NCBI RefSeq assembly: GCF_000972385.1
Contig: NZ_JXTE01000080.1
Span: 1 to 33,890 of the forward strand
Reading direction: 5' to 3'
DNA length: 33,890 nt
From: Streptomyces sp. WM6386
GTDB lineage: Bacteria > Actinomycetota > Actinomycetes > Streptomycetales > Streptomycetaceae
In this document: in pieces, positions 7,822 to 17,177 of the stretch
How positions within the stretch are numbered: the stretch's first letter is position 1
How the letters are laid out: the number at the start of each line of letters is the position of its first letter
Notes under the pieces: model-generated
The model's input: the letters and a program-made list of their open reading frames with translations, nothing else
The model's database searches: none
Told to the model about the DNA's origin: nothing
Position numbers and translations under genes: made by a program

Positions 7822-7841
7822 CCACCAAACGTTTGTTAGGT
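7822..7841. promoter_or_regulatory. KstR2-type operator 2 (echA20 / SDR divergent gap)
   Basis: On the minus strand the core reads AACAAACGTTTGGT (7837-7824), with flanks CCTAACAA...TTTGGTGG. It matches 8 of 10 fixed positions of the recalled KstR2 consensus. It lies 19 bases upstream of the echA20 start and 15 bases upstream of the plus-strand SDR start, so one bound repressor could silence both units. Confidence 0.78.
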
Positions 7842-7856
7842 GAAGGGTAGCGGGCA

Positions 7857-8597
<741 letters not shown>

Positions 8598-8598
8598 G

Positions 8599-9504
8599 AT
8601 GAGCGGAATCTGCGACGGCCGGGTCGTCGTCGTCACCGGGGCCGGCCGCGGACTCGGCCGGGCGCACGCGCTCGCCTTCGCCGCCGAGGGGGCCCGCATC
8701 GTCGTCAACGACCTCGGCGTCGGCCTCGACGGGGCGCCCGACGCCGACAGCCCGGCCGCACAGGTGGTCGCGGAGATCCGTGCGGCGGGCGGCGAGGCCG
8801 TCGCCCACGGTGGCGACATCGCCACGACCCAAGGGGCGAGCTCCCTGATCACCACCGCGCTGGAGACGTACGGCCGCCTCGACACCCTCGTCAACAACGC
8901 CGGGTTCCTGCGCGACCGGATGCTCGTCAACCTCGACGAGGACGACTGGGACGCGGTGATGCGCGTCCACCTCAAGGGCCACTTCCTGCCGCTCAAGCAG
9001 GCCGCCGCGCACTGGCGGACGGAGGCGAAGGCGGGACGCACACCGGCCGCTCGGGTCGTCAACACCAGCAGCGGCGCCGGGTTGTTGGGCTCGGTCGGGC
9101 AGGGAAACTACAGCGCGGCGAAGGCGGGCATCGTGGGCCTGACGCTCGTCGCCTCGGCGGAACTCGCACGCTACGGCGTCCAGGTCAACGCGATCGCCCC
9201 GGCGGCACGGACGCGGATGACAGAGCGGGTGTTCGCCCAGACCATGACGGCCCCCGGGGCGGGCTTCGACACGATGGCCCCGGAGAACGTCTCGCCGCTG
9301 GTGGTATGGCTGGGCTCGGCGGGGAGTGCGGGGGTGAGCGGCCGGGTGTTCGAGGTGGAGGCTGGCCGGATCACGGTGATGCAGGGCTGGCGTGCGGGCC
9401 CGAGCGTCGACAGGGGGTCGAGGTGGACTCCGGCGGAAGCGGGAGAGACGGCACTGAAGCTGCTTGGCGAGGCGGAGACGCCGGGACAGGCGTACGGGGC
9501 TTAG
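8599..9504 (+). CDS. SDR dehydrogenase, Rv3548c-like
   Basis: Short-chain dehydrogenase/reductase of 301 residues. It carries GAGRGLGRAHALAFAAEG, the VVNDLGVGLDG segment typical of MFE-2/HSD17B4-like SDRs, NNAGFLRDRML and the catalytic YSAAK. AAGGAG lies 7 bases ahead of ATG 8599, and the gene begins one base after the preceding SDR stop, so the two are cotranscribed. The length agrees with Rv3548c (about 304 residues). The MFE-2-like sequence suggests oxidation of a 3-hydroxyacyl-CoA, but the substrate is inferred. Directly after its stop comes copy A of a 57-bp dispersed repeat. Confidence 0.82.
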   Translation: MSGICDGRVVVVTGAGRGLGRAHALAFAAEGARIVVNDLGVGLDGAPDADSPAAQVVAEIRAAGGEAVAHGGDIATTQGASSLITTALETYGRLDTLVNNAGFLRDRMLVNLDEDDWDAVMRVHLKGHFLPLKQAAAHWRTEAKAGRTPAARVVNTSSGAGLLGSVGQGNYSAAKAGIVGLTLVASAELARYGVQVNAIAPAARTRMTERVFAQTMTAPGAGFDTMAPENVSPLVVWLGSAGSAGVSGRVFEVEAGRITVMQGWRAGPSVDRGSRWTPAEAGETALKLLGEAETPGQAYGA

Positions 9505-9560
9505 GGGACCGACTCAGGGGCGCGGGGAACTGCGCGACCAGCCCCCACTCACCCGCAGAC
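9504..9560. repeat. 57-bp dispersed repeat, copy A (intergenic)
   Basis: Begins at the last base of the SDR stop codon and fills most of the gap to the convergent metalloprotease gene. The core is GCGCGGGGAACTGCGCGAC. It matches positions 18534-18590 at 49 of 57 bases by hand alignment. It looks like the dispersed element often seen between Streptomyces genes. Confidence 0.8.
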
Positions 9561-9573
9561 AACGACACACCTA

Positions 9574-10455
9574 CTACGTGTCACATTCCAGCACGGTCCT
9601 GCACAACCCGCACCGCGCCCGAACCCGCCCCCGCACCGGCACCCTGATCTTCTGATGACAGGTAGGACAGGGAAAGGAGACCCGCAGCCCCCCGGCACCC
9701 CCATCGGGCGTGAAGGCATACGACGCACCGGACTGCGGAACATGAGCCCGCCGATCCCGCGCATACCGCCGCCGCCCAGCCCAGCCGGCAGCGGTCAGCG
9801 GAGGCTGCTGCTCGTCCTCCCGTGCCTTCGCCATCCCCTTCACATACGCCGTATAGGCCTGCGCACTGGTGAACCACACCGACGGATCCTCACCGAACAC
9901 CAGCGACCGCTTCGCCAGCACGTACCCGAACTCCTCCGGCGTCAGATACCCCAGCTTCTGCGAGGACGCCGCGTCCTCCCGGTACGCGTCCAGCAGCAGC
10001 CACCCCGCACCCAGATACGTCGTCGCCGTGTCCGTGAGGATCTCGTTCTCCCTCAGACCCGGGAACGACAGATCGAGCCGGTGCAGATAGACATGCATCA
10101 CCTCGTGCGCCAGCGCCGCCCCGATGTCCCGGCGATGGGTACGGAAACGGTCGTTCAACTCCACGAAGTACTCGGGCCCCGCGGCCAGTTCGACGTTCGC
10201 CGCATGCGTCATCTCCCGGAAGCCGACGATCATCCGGGCGTCGGGGAGCCGGTAGTGCCGCACCAGCTCACGGGCCACCCGCTGCGTCCCCAGATGGAGA
10301 TCGTCCGTGTCGCAGAACGCCACGTCGGCGGGGGCCACGCTGGTCGAGAACGTCTGGACGGTGTCGTACGACAGCCGTTTCCAGAGCGCGGTGATCGAGG
10401 CCCGCACCGTCTCCAGGTGCGGGTAGCCGTGCTCGACCGGTCCGTCGTTCGTCAC
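9574..10455 (-). CDS. putative zinc metalloprotease with C-terminal zinc ribbon
   Basis: Protein of 293 residues with a gluzincin-like site: HEVMH at 117-121 (His117, Glu118, His121) and Glu138 in ENEILTD as a possible third ligand. The C terminus is a separate zinc ribbon with CPTC (Cys263, Cys266) and CGLC (Cys282, Cys285). There is no signal peptide or membrane segment, so a cytoplasmic protein is expected. The start is GTG 10455, preceded by GGGGGT; the longer upstream frame overlaps the galactosidase gene and is rejected. I do not recognise a named family. The ribbon could bind nucleic acid or a partner protein. It converges on the SDR gene at 9504. Confidence 0.75.
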   Translation of the reverse strand: MTNDGPVEHGYPHLETVRASITALWKRLSYDTVQTFSTSVAPADVAFCDTDDLHLGTQRVARELVRHYRLPDARMIVGFREMTHAANVELAAGPEYFVELNDRFRTHRRDIGAALAHEVMHVYLHRLDLSFPGLRENEILTDTATTYLGAGWLLLDAYREDAASSQKLGYLTPEEFGYVLAKRSLVFGEDPSVWFTSAQAYTAYVKGMAKAREDEQQPPLTAAGWAGRRRYARDRRAHVPQSGASYAFTPDGGAGGLRVSFPCPTCHQKIRVPVRGRVRARCGLCRTVLECDT

Positions 10456-10550
10456 GCCCGTACCCCCAAGACGCCCTGAACCCGACTCCACTCTACGAGG
10501 GTGCGGGCGGATTTTCCCCGGCGGCCACCAGGACGTGCACCCGCACAAGG

Positions 10551-12290
10551 TCATCGGCTGCTGAGCCGCGGCGCCCGGTCGGGCGCCGCCTCCTCGAACT
10601 CCAGCACCCATACGTCGTTGACGCCCTCCCGCAGCACCGGGCCGGGCACATACAGCGCCTGCTGCGGGCCCGCGGACCAGTAGCGGCCCAGGTTGAAGCC
10701 GTTGACCCACACGAACCCCCTTGTCCAGCCCGGCAGTTCGAGCAGCGCGTCCCCCGCGCCCCGCACGGTGAGGGTGCCCCGGTAGAGCCCCGGGGCGCCT
10801 TCTTCGGGAAGCGGCCGGAAAACCACCCCGTCGACGTCCTCCAGCGCGTCCAGCCGCAGTCCACGCGCGCGTACCCCGTGCAGATACTGCCGCTCGTGCA
10901 GCAGCCCCCCGGTGATCCCCTTCGCCTCCCCGGTCCGCGGCCCGTAGTTGACCCGCCCCAGGGACTCCACCCACAGCTCCACGCGCGCGTGCCCCGCCAC
11001 CGGCTCCTTCAGCCGCTCGTCCTGCTCGGTGAGCACCCCGGCCCGCTCCCCGTCGACGTACACCACCGCCAGATCCCGCACCCCGCGCGCGATCAGCGGG
11101 TAGGGCTGGCGGGGCCCCGGGACGGTCACCTCGTAGCGCACCAGGCCCCGGTCCACGTCGAGTTCCTCGAAGGCCGGCGGGACGGGGGAGAGGGTCTCCG
11201 GGCCGCCGAGCGTCTCCAGGACGTCGCTCAGGGACGCCCAGCCGGTCAGCTCCACCTCGGCGGGAAAGCCCAACTGCGCCGGTTCCAACGGCAGTTCGGG
11301 AAGCGGGCCGTCCGCGTACTCGGCGAGGACTTCCCTGAAGCGCCAGAACTTGTCCGTGGGAAGGCCGAACTCGTCGATCGGCGCGTCATAGTCGTACGAC
11401 GTCACATCCGGCTCCAGCACACCGTCGTGCAGATCGCCACCGCCCCGGTTCGCGCCCGCCCACCCCGCGAAGCTCGTCCCGCCGTGCGCCATGTAGAGGT
11501 TCACGGAGGCCCCGCACTCCAGGATCTCCCGCAGGGCCGCCGCCGCGTCCCCAGGAGCCCGTACGACGTGCTCGGCGCCCCAGTGGTCGAACCAGCCGCA
11601 CCAGAACTCCATGCACATCAGCGGCCCGGCGGCCCGGTGCCGGCGCAGGGTCTCGAAGGCCTCGCGCGCGTGGGAGCCGAAGTTCACCGTGGCGAGGACA
11701 CCGGGGAGCGAGCCGCCGGTCAGCATGTGGTCCTCGGGGCCGTCGGAGGTGAACAGCGGCACCGTGACGCCCGTCTCGCGCAGGAGCGCGGCCAGCCGGC
11801 GCAGATACTCCGCGTCCGAGCCGTAACTGCCGTACTCGTTCTCGACCTGCACCATGATGACCGGGCCGCCGCGGTCGATCTGCCGGGCCACGACCTGGGG
11901 CAGCAGCCGACAAAACCAGCGCTCCACGTGCCCCAGGTACTCCGCGTCGCCGGTGCGCGGCCGCCCCGTCAGCCAGTGCGGCAGCCCGCCGTTCTCCCAC
12001 TCGGCGCAGATGTACGGCCCCGGCCGCACGATCGCCCACAGCCCCGCCTCCCGCGCCACGTCCAGGAAACGGCCGAGGGCCTCCACATCGTCGTGGGAAC
12101 CCGGCCCCGGCTCGTGAAAATTCCACGGGACGTACGTCTCCACGCAGTTCAGGCCCATCGCCCGCAGCATCGCCAGCCGGTGCCCCCACTGCGCCTCGTG
12201 CACCCGGAAGTAGTGCAGCGCGCCGGACAGCAGCCGCACCGGCCGCCCGTCCAGCAGAAAGTCCTTTTCCCCCACCGTGAACTCGCTCAT
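10551..12290 (-). CDS. glycoside hydrolase family 35 beta-galactosidase
   Basis: Protein of 579 residues. The GH35 barrel begins RLLSGALHYFRVH and ETYVPWNFHEP. The acid/base is Glu152 in VQVENEYGSYG, and the nucleophile is Glu228 in CMEFWCGWFDHWG. C-terminal beta-sandwich domains follow (GFVWVNGFNLGRYW near the end). No signal peptide is seen, so it probably cleaves terminal beta-galactosides taken up into the cell. I chose ATG 12290 over the GTG at 12299, since GGGTGGGG lies just ahead of it. It is divergent from an AraC-type regulator 83 bases away, the likely controller. No sugar transporter is next to it. Confidence 0.92.
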   Translation of the reverse strand: MSEFTVGEKDFLLDGRPVRLLSGALHYFRVHEAQWGHRLAMLRAMGLNCVETYVPWNFHEPGPGSHDDVEALGRFLDVAREAGLWAIVRPGPYICAEWENGGLPHWLTGRPRTGDAEYLGHVERWFCRLLPQVVARQIDRGGPVIMVQVENEYGSYGSDAEYLRRLAALLRETGVTVPLFTSDGPEDHMLTGGSLPGVLATVNFGSHAREAFETLRRHRAAGPLMCMEFWCGWFDHWGAEHVVRAPGDAAAALREILECGASVNLYMAHGGTSFAGWAGANRGGGDLHDGVLEPDVTSYDYDAPIDEFGLPTDKFWRFREVLAEYADGPLPELPLEPAQLGFPAEVELTGWASLSDVLETLGGPETLSPVPPAFEELDVDRGLVRYEVTVPGPRQPYPLIARGVRDLAVVYVDGERAGVLTEQDERLKEPVAGHARVELWVESLGRVNYGPRTGEAKGITGGLLHERQYLHGVRARGLRLDALEDVDGVVFRPLPEEGAPGLYRGTLTVRGAGDALLELPGWTRGFVWVNGFNLGRYWSAGPQQALYVPGPVLREGVNDVWVLEFEEAAPDRAPRLSSR

Positions 12291-12373
12291 ATGCCCCACC
12301 CTCGCCTCTGGCGCAGGTCAGGGTCCATGGACAAAGATCGGCGCAGCTTGGACGGACGAAACGGGGCCTGTCG

Positions 12374-13264
12374 ATGTACCACACCTGGATGCGGTTCCTC
12401 ACGCCCGGCCCCGCTCACCACCGCCTCGGCCTCGTCTGCCTCGGCGTCGGCCTCCAGTACGGCGCCCTGCCCACCGTCGGCCCCCGCACCCTCGACCACC
12501 ACGTCGCCGTCGTCATCAGCACCGGCGGCGGCTGGTACGAGGACGCCCGCGGCCGCCGTACGACCGTCACCGCGCCCGCCCTGCTGTGGCTCACCCCCGG
12601 CGTCCCCCACCACTACGCGCCCGACCCCGAAACCGGCTGGGACGAGGGCTTCGTCGACTTCACCGGACCCGCCACCGCCACCTACACCGAACTCGGCTAC
12701 ATCGAACCCGACCGGCCCGTCGTGCCCCTGACCGACGCCACCGGACCCCGTGGCGTCATCGGACGCATGGCCCGCGCCGCCCGCCGCGACAACCCCCTCC
12801 TGGAGGTCGAGACCGGCGCCGCCGTCCACGAACTCCTCGTCGCCCTGCGCCGCGCCCGCGCCGACCTCACCCCCGACGGCCACCAGGTCCTCAAGGCCCT
12901 CGCCCGCGACGCCTTCACCCCCATGTCCGTCGCCGACCACGCCGCCCGGCACGGCATGACCCTCGCCGAACTGCGCACCGCCGTGCGCCGCGGCGCCGGC
13001 TGCAGCCCCAAGGACTACCTCCTCGGCATCCGCCTGGGCCGCGCCAAGGAACTCCTCGCCGCCACCGAACTCCCCGTCGCCGCCGTCGCCCGCCGCATCG
13101 GCTACGACGACCCCGCCTACTTCTCCCGCCTCTTCACCCGCCGCGTCGGCACCGCGCCCGTCCGCTTCCGCGCCCAGCAGGGCCGCGCCGTCCCCGGCGG
13201 CTGGAGCGACCAGGTACCCGACCCCGACGATCCGCCCAGACTCCCCGGCACCGACGCCGGGTAG
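12374..13264 (+). CDS. AraC-family transcriptional regulator
   Basis: Protein of 296 residues. The N-terminal part (about 1-115) looks like a cupin-type sugar-binding arm (HHVAVVISTGGGWYED; LLWLTPGVPHHY). The C-terminal part has the two AraC HTH motifs, around MSVADHAARHGMTLAELRTAV and LPVAAVARRIGYDDPAYFSRLF, ending with the usual GTAPVRFR. It is divergent from the GH35 gene and probably activates it in response to a galactoside. In the shared gap, TCCATGGACA and TTGGACGGA are candidate half-sites, but this is speculative. Confidence 0.88.
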   Translation: MYHTWMRFLTPGPAHHRLGLVCLGVGLQYGALPTVGPRTLDHHVAVVISTGGGWYEDARGRRTTVTAPALLWLTPGVPHHYAPDPETGWDEGFVDFTGPATATYTELGYIEPDRPVVPLTDATGPRGVIGRMARAARRDNPLLEVETGAAVHELLVALRRARADLTPDGHQVLKALARDAFTPMSVADHAARHGMTLAELRTAVRRGAGCSPKDYLLGIRLGRAKELLAATELPVAAVARRIGYDDPAYFSRLFTRRVGTAPVRFRAQQGRAVPGGWSDQVPDPDDPPRLPGTDAG

Positions 13265-13456
13265 GGGCCACGGCGGCTGCCTGCGGCCCCACCGAGGCGA
13301 CTGCGGCGGACCCTTCGCGTGGTGAGGCCCGCGCCAAGGCGACCTGAGCCGACCCCACGACCGAGCCGGGCCGCTCCGACGCTCCTTCGCGGGCGGCCGT
13401 CCGCAGGGACCGGGCCCGATCGCGGACACCTCGACACCGCCGCAGCAGCCGCCACG

Positions 13457-13462
13457 TAGGGT
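13457..13462 (+). promoter_or_regulatory. -10 box of the chorismate mutase gene
   Basis: TAGGGT ends 8 bases before ATG 13471, implying a leader of about two bases. No ribosome-binding site is present. The rest of the 206-base gap (13265-13470) holds an imperfect GGGGCC...GGCCCC hairpin at 13264-13290, which may end the AraC-type gene. Confidence 0.45.
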
Positions 13463-13470
13463 GGTCGCCC

Positions 13471-13830
13471 ATGACCACCAGCACCAACGGAACCGGTGAC
13501 GTCGACCCCGCCGTGCGCGAGGAGCTCGCCCGGCTGCGCGACAGCATCGACAACATCGACGCCGCCGTCGTCCACATGCTCGCCGAACGCTTCAAGGCCA
13601 CCCAGCAGGTCGGCCACCTCAAGGCCCAGCACCAACTGCCGCCCGCCGACCCGGCCCGCGAGGCCCGCCAGATCGAACGGCTGCGCACCCTCGCCGAGAA
13701 CGCCAAGCTCGACCCGGCCTTTGCCGAGAAGTTCCTCAATTTCATCATCGCCGAAGTGATCCGCCACCACGAACGGATCGCAGAGACCGTGGAGAACACG
13801 GCCAACGGCACCTCGCCACAGGCGAACTGA
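13471..13830 (+). CDS. chorismate mutase, AroQ class
   Basis: Small all-helical protein of 119 residues. The catalytic helix pattern is LRDSIDNIDAAVVHMLAERF, then VGHLKAQHQLPPADPAREARQ and a C-terminal helix, FLNFIIAEVIRHHE. The Arg and Lys positions match the AroQ fold that converts chorismate to prephenate for Phe and Tyr synthesis. There is no signal peptide, so it is cytoplasmic rather than the secreted gamma type. It stands alone, with no shikimate-pathway genes nearby. Its leader is about two bases, from TAGGGT at 13457. Confidence 0.9.
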   Translation: MTTSTNGTGDVDPAVREELARLRDSIDNIDAAVVHMLAERFKATQQVGHLKAQHQLPPADPAREARQIERLRTLAENAKLDPAFAEKFLNFIIAEVIRHHERIAETVENTANGTSPQAN

Positions 13831-13970
13831 GCTCGGCCGACGCCGAAAGGGCGTGACAGGCGGGTCCGCGAGAGGCATGCTGCGCTGTGCACTCCTTGTC
13901 AGCTGGCGAGCACTCCCCGTCAGCTCCTCGGACACAAGCTGGTTGTCCCACGCGGGAGGGACGTCGGGCC

Positions 13971-14522
13971 ATGCCGTCGGATGCCAAGATCCTCATCGTC
14001 GACGACCACGAGGACACGCTGTACGCCCTGGAGAGCGCCCTCGCCCCGCTGGGGTACCGGCTCAGCCGCGCCACCAGCGGCGACGAGGCCCTCAAAGAAG
14101 TACTCCGCGGACAGGTCGGCCTGCTCCTCCTCGACGTCCGCATGCCCGGCGTCAGCGGCCTCGACGTCGTGCGCTACATGCGCCGCCTGGAACAGACCCA
14201 GCACATACCCGTCGTCCTGCTCACCGGCTTCGGCACCGACCACGAACTGACCTCCACCGCCTTCGGCCTCGGCGTCGCCGACCTGATCACGAAACCCATC
14301 GACCCCTGGGCACTGCGCACCAAGGTCCGCTACCTCTACGACGCCCACCGGCGCCAGCTCGCCCTGCAAGAGGAGATCCGCGAACTGCGCGCCCTCGTCA
14401 AGAACCACGGCGAGCCCCACGACGGCCCCTCGCACCCCGCCCTGCCCCACCCCGACACCCGGGTCCCGCTCCAGCGCGCAGAAGGGGCGCACCACAGCAG
14501 TCTCGAACAGGACCGGACATAG
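13971..14522 (+). CDS. receiver-only response regulator
   Basis: Protein of 183 residues with one CheY-like receiver domain (about 6-120). The acidic pair is DD11-12, the phosphoacceptor Asp55 in LLLLDVRMPG, Thr85 in LLTGFG and Lys108 in LITKPI. Behind it is a helical tail (QLALQEEIRELRALV) and a disordered His/Pro-rich end; no DNA-binding or enzymatic output domain is present. I chose ATG 13971 because GGGAGGG lies 10 bases upstream; an upstream extension to 13887 lacks family likeness. No sensor kinase gene is adjacent. The output probably acts through a partner protein. Confidence 0.85.
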   Translation: MPSDAKILIVDDHEDTLYALESALAPLGYRLSRATSGDEALKEVLRGQVGLLLLDVRMPGVSGLDVVRYMRRLEQTQHIPVVLLTGFGTDHELTSTAFGLGVADLITKPIDPWALRTKVRYLYDAHRRQLALQEEIRELRALVKNHGEPHDGPSHPALPHPDTRVPLQRAEGAHHSSLEQDRT

Positions 14523-14578
14523 GCCGCGTACCGATCCGCCCCTGTGCCCGGCCAGTCCCATCAGGCAGCATGTCCTGC

Positions 14579-17071
14579 ATGTCCGTACTGACGCGCGACG
14601 AAGCGCAGACCCGTGCCAAGCTCCTCGACGTCCACCGGTACACGATCGACCTCGATCTGACGACCGGCGACGACACCTTCGACTCCCGCACCGTCATCCG
14701 CTTCACCCTGCGCACGGACGGCGACACCTTCGTCGAGCTCAAGCCCGCACAGCTGCGCTCCGTCGCCCTCGACGGACAGCCCCTCGACCCGGAGACCCTG
14801 GACGGCGACCGGCTGCCCCTGAAGAACCTCACCGCCGGCGAACACGAACTCCGCGTCGACGCGCGCATGCGCTACTCCCGCACCGGCGAAGGCATGCACC
14901 GCTTCACCGACCCCACCGACGACGAGACCTACCTCTACACCCAGCTCTGCATGGACGACGCCCCCCGCGTCTTCGCCGCCTTCGACCAGCCCGACCTCAA
15001 GGCCGTCTTCGAACTGACCGTGAAGGCCCCCGAGACCTGGACCGTCCTCGCCAACGGCATCACCGAACACCTCGGCGACGGCCACTGGCAGGCCGCCCCC
15101 ACCCCACAGATCTCCACCTACCTCGTCGCCGTCGCCGCCGGCCCCTACCACTCCGTCACCACCGAACACCGAGGCCTGCCCTTCGGCCTGCACTGCCGCC
15201 GCTCGCTCGCCCCCTACCTCGACGCGGACGCCGACGAACTGTTCGAGGTCACCAAGCAGTGCTACGACCGCTACCACGAGAAGTTCGAGGAGCCCTACCC
15301 CTTCGACTCCTACGACCAGGCGTTCGTCCCCGAGTTCAACGCCGGCGCCATGGAGAACCCCGGACTGGTCACCTTCCGCGACGAGTTCGTCTACCGCTCC
15401 GCCGTCACCGACACCGAACGCCAGACCCGCGCCATGGTCATCGCCCACGAGATGGCCCACATGTGGTTCGGCGACCTCGTCACCCTGCGCTGGTGGGACG
15501 ACATCTGGCTCAACGAGTCCTTCGCCGAGTACATGGGCTACCAGACCTGCGCCGAAGCCACCCGCTTCGCCGACACCTGGACCGACTTCGGCATCGTCCG
15601 CAAGGCCTGGGGCTACGAGGCCGACCAGCGCCCCTCCACCCACCCCGTCGCCCCCGACCCCGAGGTCGTGCCCGACACCGCCTCCGCCATGCTCAACTTC
15701 GACGGCATCTCCTACGCCAAGGGCGCCTCCGCACTACGGCAACTGGTCGCCTGGCTCGGCGAGAAGGACTTCCTCGCCGGCATCAACACCCACTTCGCCC
15801 GCCACAAGTTCGCCAACGCCACCCTCGCCGACTTCATCGACTCCCTCGCGAGCAGCACCGAACGCGACGTCCACGCCTGGGCGCAGACCTGGCTGCGCAC
15901 CACCGGCGTCGACACCCTCAGGCCCCAGGTCAGCCGCGGCGACGACGGCACCTACACCCTCCAGGTCGAGCAGACCGGCAGCCGTCCGCACCGCATCGCC
16001 GTCGGCCTCTACGACCAGGACGTCAGCGACGAGGGCCGCCACCTCGTCCTGCGCGAACGCCTCGACCTCGACATCCCGCAGACCGCACCCCAGCCCATCG
16101 GCAAGCGCCCCGCCCTCCTCCTCCTCAACGACGGCGACCTCAGCTACGCCAAGATCCGCTTCGACGCCGACTCCTTCGACACCGTCCACGCCGCCCTGTC
16201 GGGCCTGCCCCACCCGCTCACCCGCGCCGTCGTCTGGAACGCCCTGCGCGACGCGGTCCGCGACGGCGAACTGGCGCCCACCGCCTACCTCGAGGCCGCC
16301 CGCACCCACCTCCCGCGCGAGACCGACCTCGCCCTCGTCCAGGGCGTCCTCGCCTTCGCCTCCGTCCAGGTCGCCGGCCGCTATGTGACGCCCGAGGAGC
16401 GCCCCGCCGCCCTCGCCACCCTCACCTCCCTGTGCCGCGACCTCATCCGCCGCACCGAGGACGGCGACAACCCCGGCCTGCGCCTGATCGCCGTACGCCA
16501 CTTCATCGACGTCGCCGCCCACCCCGACACCATCGCCGCCTGGCTCGCCGACGGCACCGTCCCCGGCGGCCCCGAACTCGACCCCGAACTGCGCTGGCGC
16601 GTCCTGGCCCGCCTCGCCGTCCTCGACGCCACCGACGAGACCGCCATCGCCGCCGAACTCGACCGCGACCCGTCCGCCACCGGCCAGGAGGGCGCCACCC
16701 GCTGCCGCGCCGCCCTGCCCGACGCGGCAGCCAAGCGCACCGCGTGGGAGGCCATGTTCGCCCACGACGACCTGTCCAACTACCTGTTCACCGCCACCGC
16801 CCAGGGCTTCTGGCAGCCCGAACAGGCCGAACTCCTGCACGAGTACGTCCCACGCTACTTCGAGGACGCCGTAGCCCTCGCCGCCCGCCGCGGCCCCGCC
16901 ATCGCCGACGCCGCCGGCCGCTACGCGTTCCCCGCCTACGCCGTCGACGCCGACACCCTGAACCACGGCGAACGCTGCCTGCGCAACGCCGAGCCCATCC
17001 CGGCCCTGCGCCGCAAGCTCGCCGACCAACTCGACGACCTGGCACGCGCGCTGCGAGTGAGGGAGTCCTAG
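14579..17071 (+). CDS. pepN: aminopeptidase N (M1 family)
   Basis: M1 metallopeptidase of 830 residues that removes N-terminal amino acids from peptides in the cytoplasm. The exopeptidase motif GAMEN is at 256-260. The zinc site is HEMAH (His290, Glu291, His294) with Glu313 in LNESFAEY, the exact HExxH-x18-E spacing. A C-terminal helical domain of the ERAP1 type follows, and the length is normal for actinobacterial PepN. ATG 14579 and the in-frame ATG 14570 are both possible; AGG lies 4 bases ahead of the earlier one. The much longer upstream frame overlaps the response regulator gene and is not used. Confidence 0.95.
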   Translation: MSVLTRDEAQTRAKLLDVHRYTIDLDLTTGDDTFDSRTVIRFTLRTDGDTFVELKPAQLRSVALDGQPLDPETLDGDRLPLKNLTAGEHELRVDARMRYSRTGEGMHRFTDPTDDETYLYTQLCMDDAPRVFAAFDQPDLKAVFELTVKAPETWTVLANGITEHLGDGHWQAAPTPQISTYLVAVAAGPYHSVTTEHRGLPFGLHCRRSLAPYLDADADELFEVTKQCYDRYHEKFEEPYPFDSYDQAFVPEFNAGAMENPGLVTFRDEFVYRSAVTDTERQTRAMVIAHEMAHMWFGDLVTLRWWDDIWLNESFAEYMGYQTCAEATRFADTWTDFGIVRKAWGYEADQRPSTHPVAPDPEVVPDTASAMLNFDGISYAKGASALRQLVAWLGEKDFLAGINTHFARHKFANATLADFIDSLASSTERDVHAWAQTWLRTTGVDTLRPQVSRGDDGTYTLQVEQTGSRPHRIAVGLYDQDVSDEGRHLVLRERLDLDIPQTAPQPIGKRPALLLLNDGDLSYAKIRFDADSFDTVHAALSGLPHPLTRAVVWNALRDAVRDGELAPTAYLEAARTHLPRETDLALVQGVLAFASVQVAGRYVTPEERPAALATLTSLCRDLIRRTEDGDNPGLRLIAVRHFIDVAAHPDTIAAWLADGTVPGGPELDPELRWRVLARLAVLDATDETAIAAELDRDPSATGQEGATRCRAALPDAAAKRTAWEAMFAHDDLSNYLFTATAQGFWQPEQAELLHEYVPRYFEDAVALAARRGPAIADAAGRYAFPAYAVDADTLNHGERCLRNAEPIPALRRKLADQLDDLARALRVRES

Positions 17072-17119
17072 GACCTCAGACGTAGGCCACGGTTGCTCCC
17101 GGGAGACGACGCGGGAAGG

Positions 17120-17159
17120 TGATCGTCCGCTCTAGGCTACGGACAGTCAAGGACGATCA
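17120..17159. promoter_or_regulatory. inverted repeat enclosing a -10 box, upstream of the NmrA-like gene
   Basis: TGATCGTCC (17120-17128) and GGACGATCA (17151-17159) are perfect 9-base inverted copies 22 bases apart. TAGGCT at 17133-17138, a likely -10 box, lies between them. The arms are about three helical turns apart centre to centre, which suits a dimeric or looping repressor. The downstream gene has GGGAGA 7 bases before its GTG. Confidence 0.5.
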
Positions 17160-17177
17160 ACTCTGGGAGACAGACCC

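Noticed and set aside
13853..14578. Long plus-strand frame extending the aminopeptidase N upstream to over 1070 residues
   Set aside because: The added part is Arg/Pro-rich, lies over the response regulator gene in another frame and has no likeness to M1 peptidases. The protein starts at 14579 or 14570.
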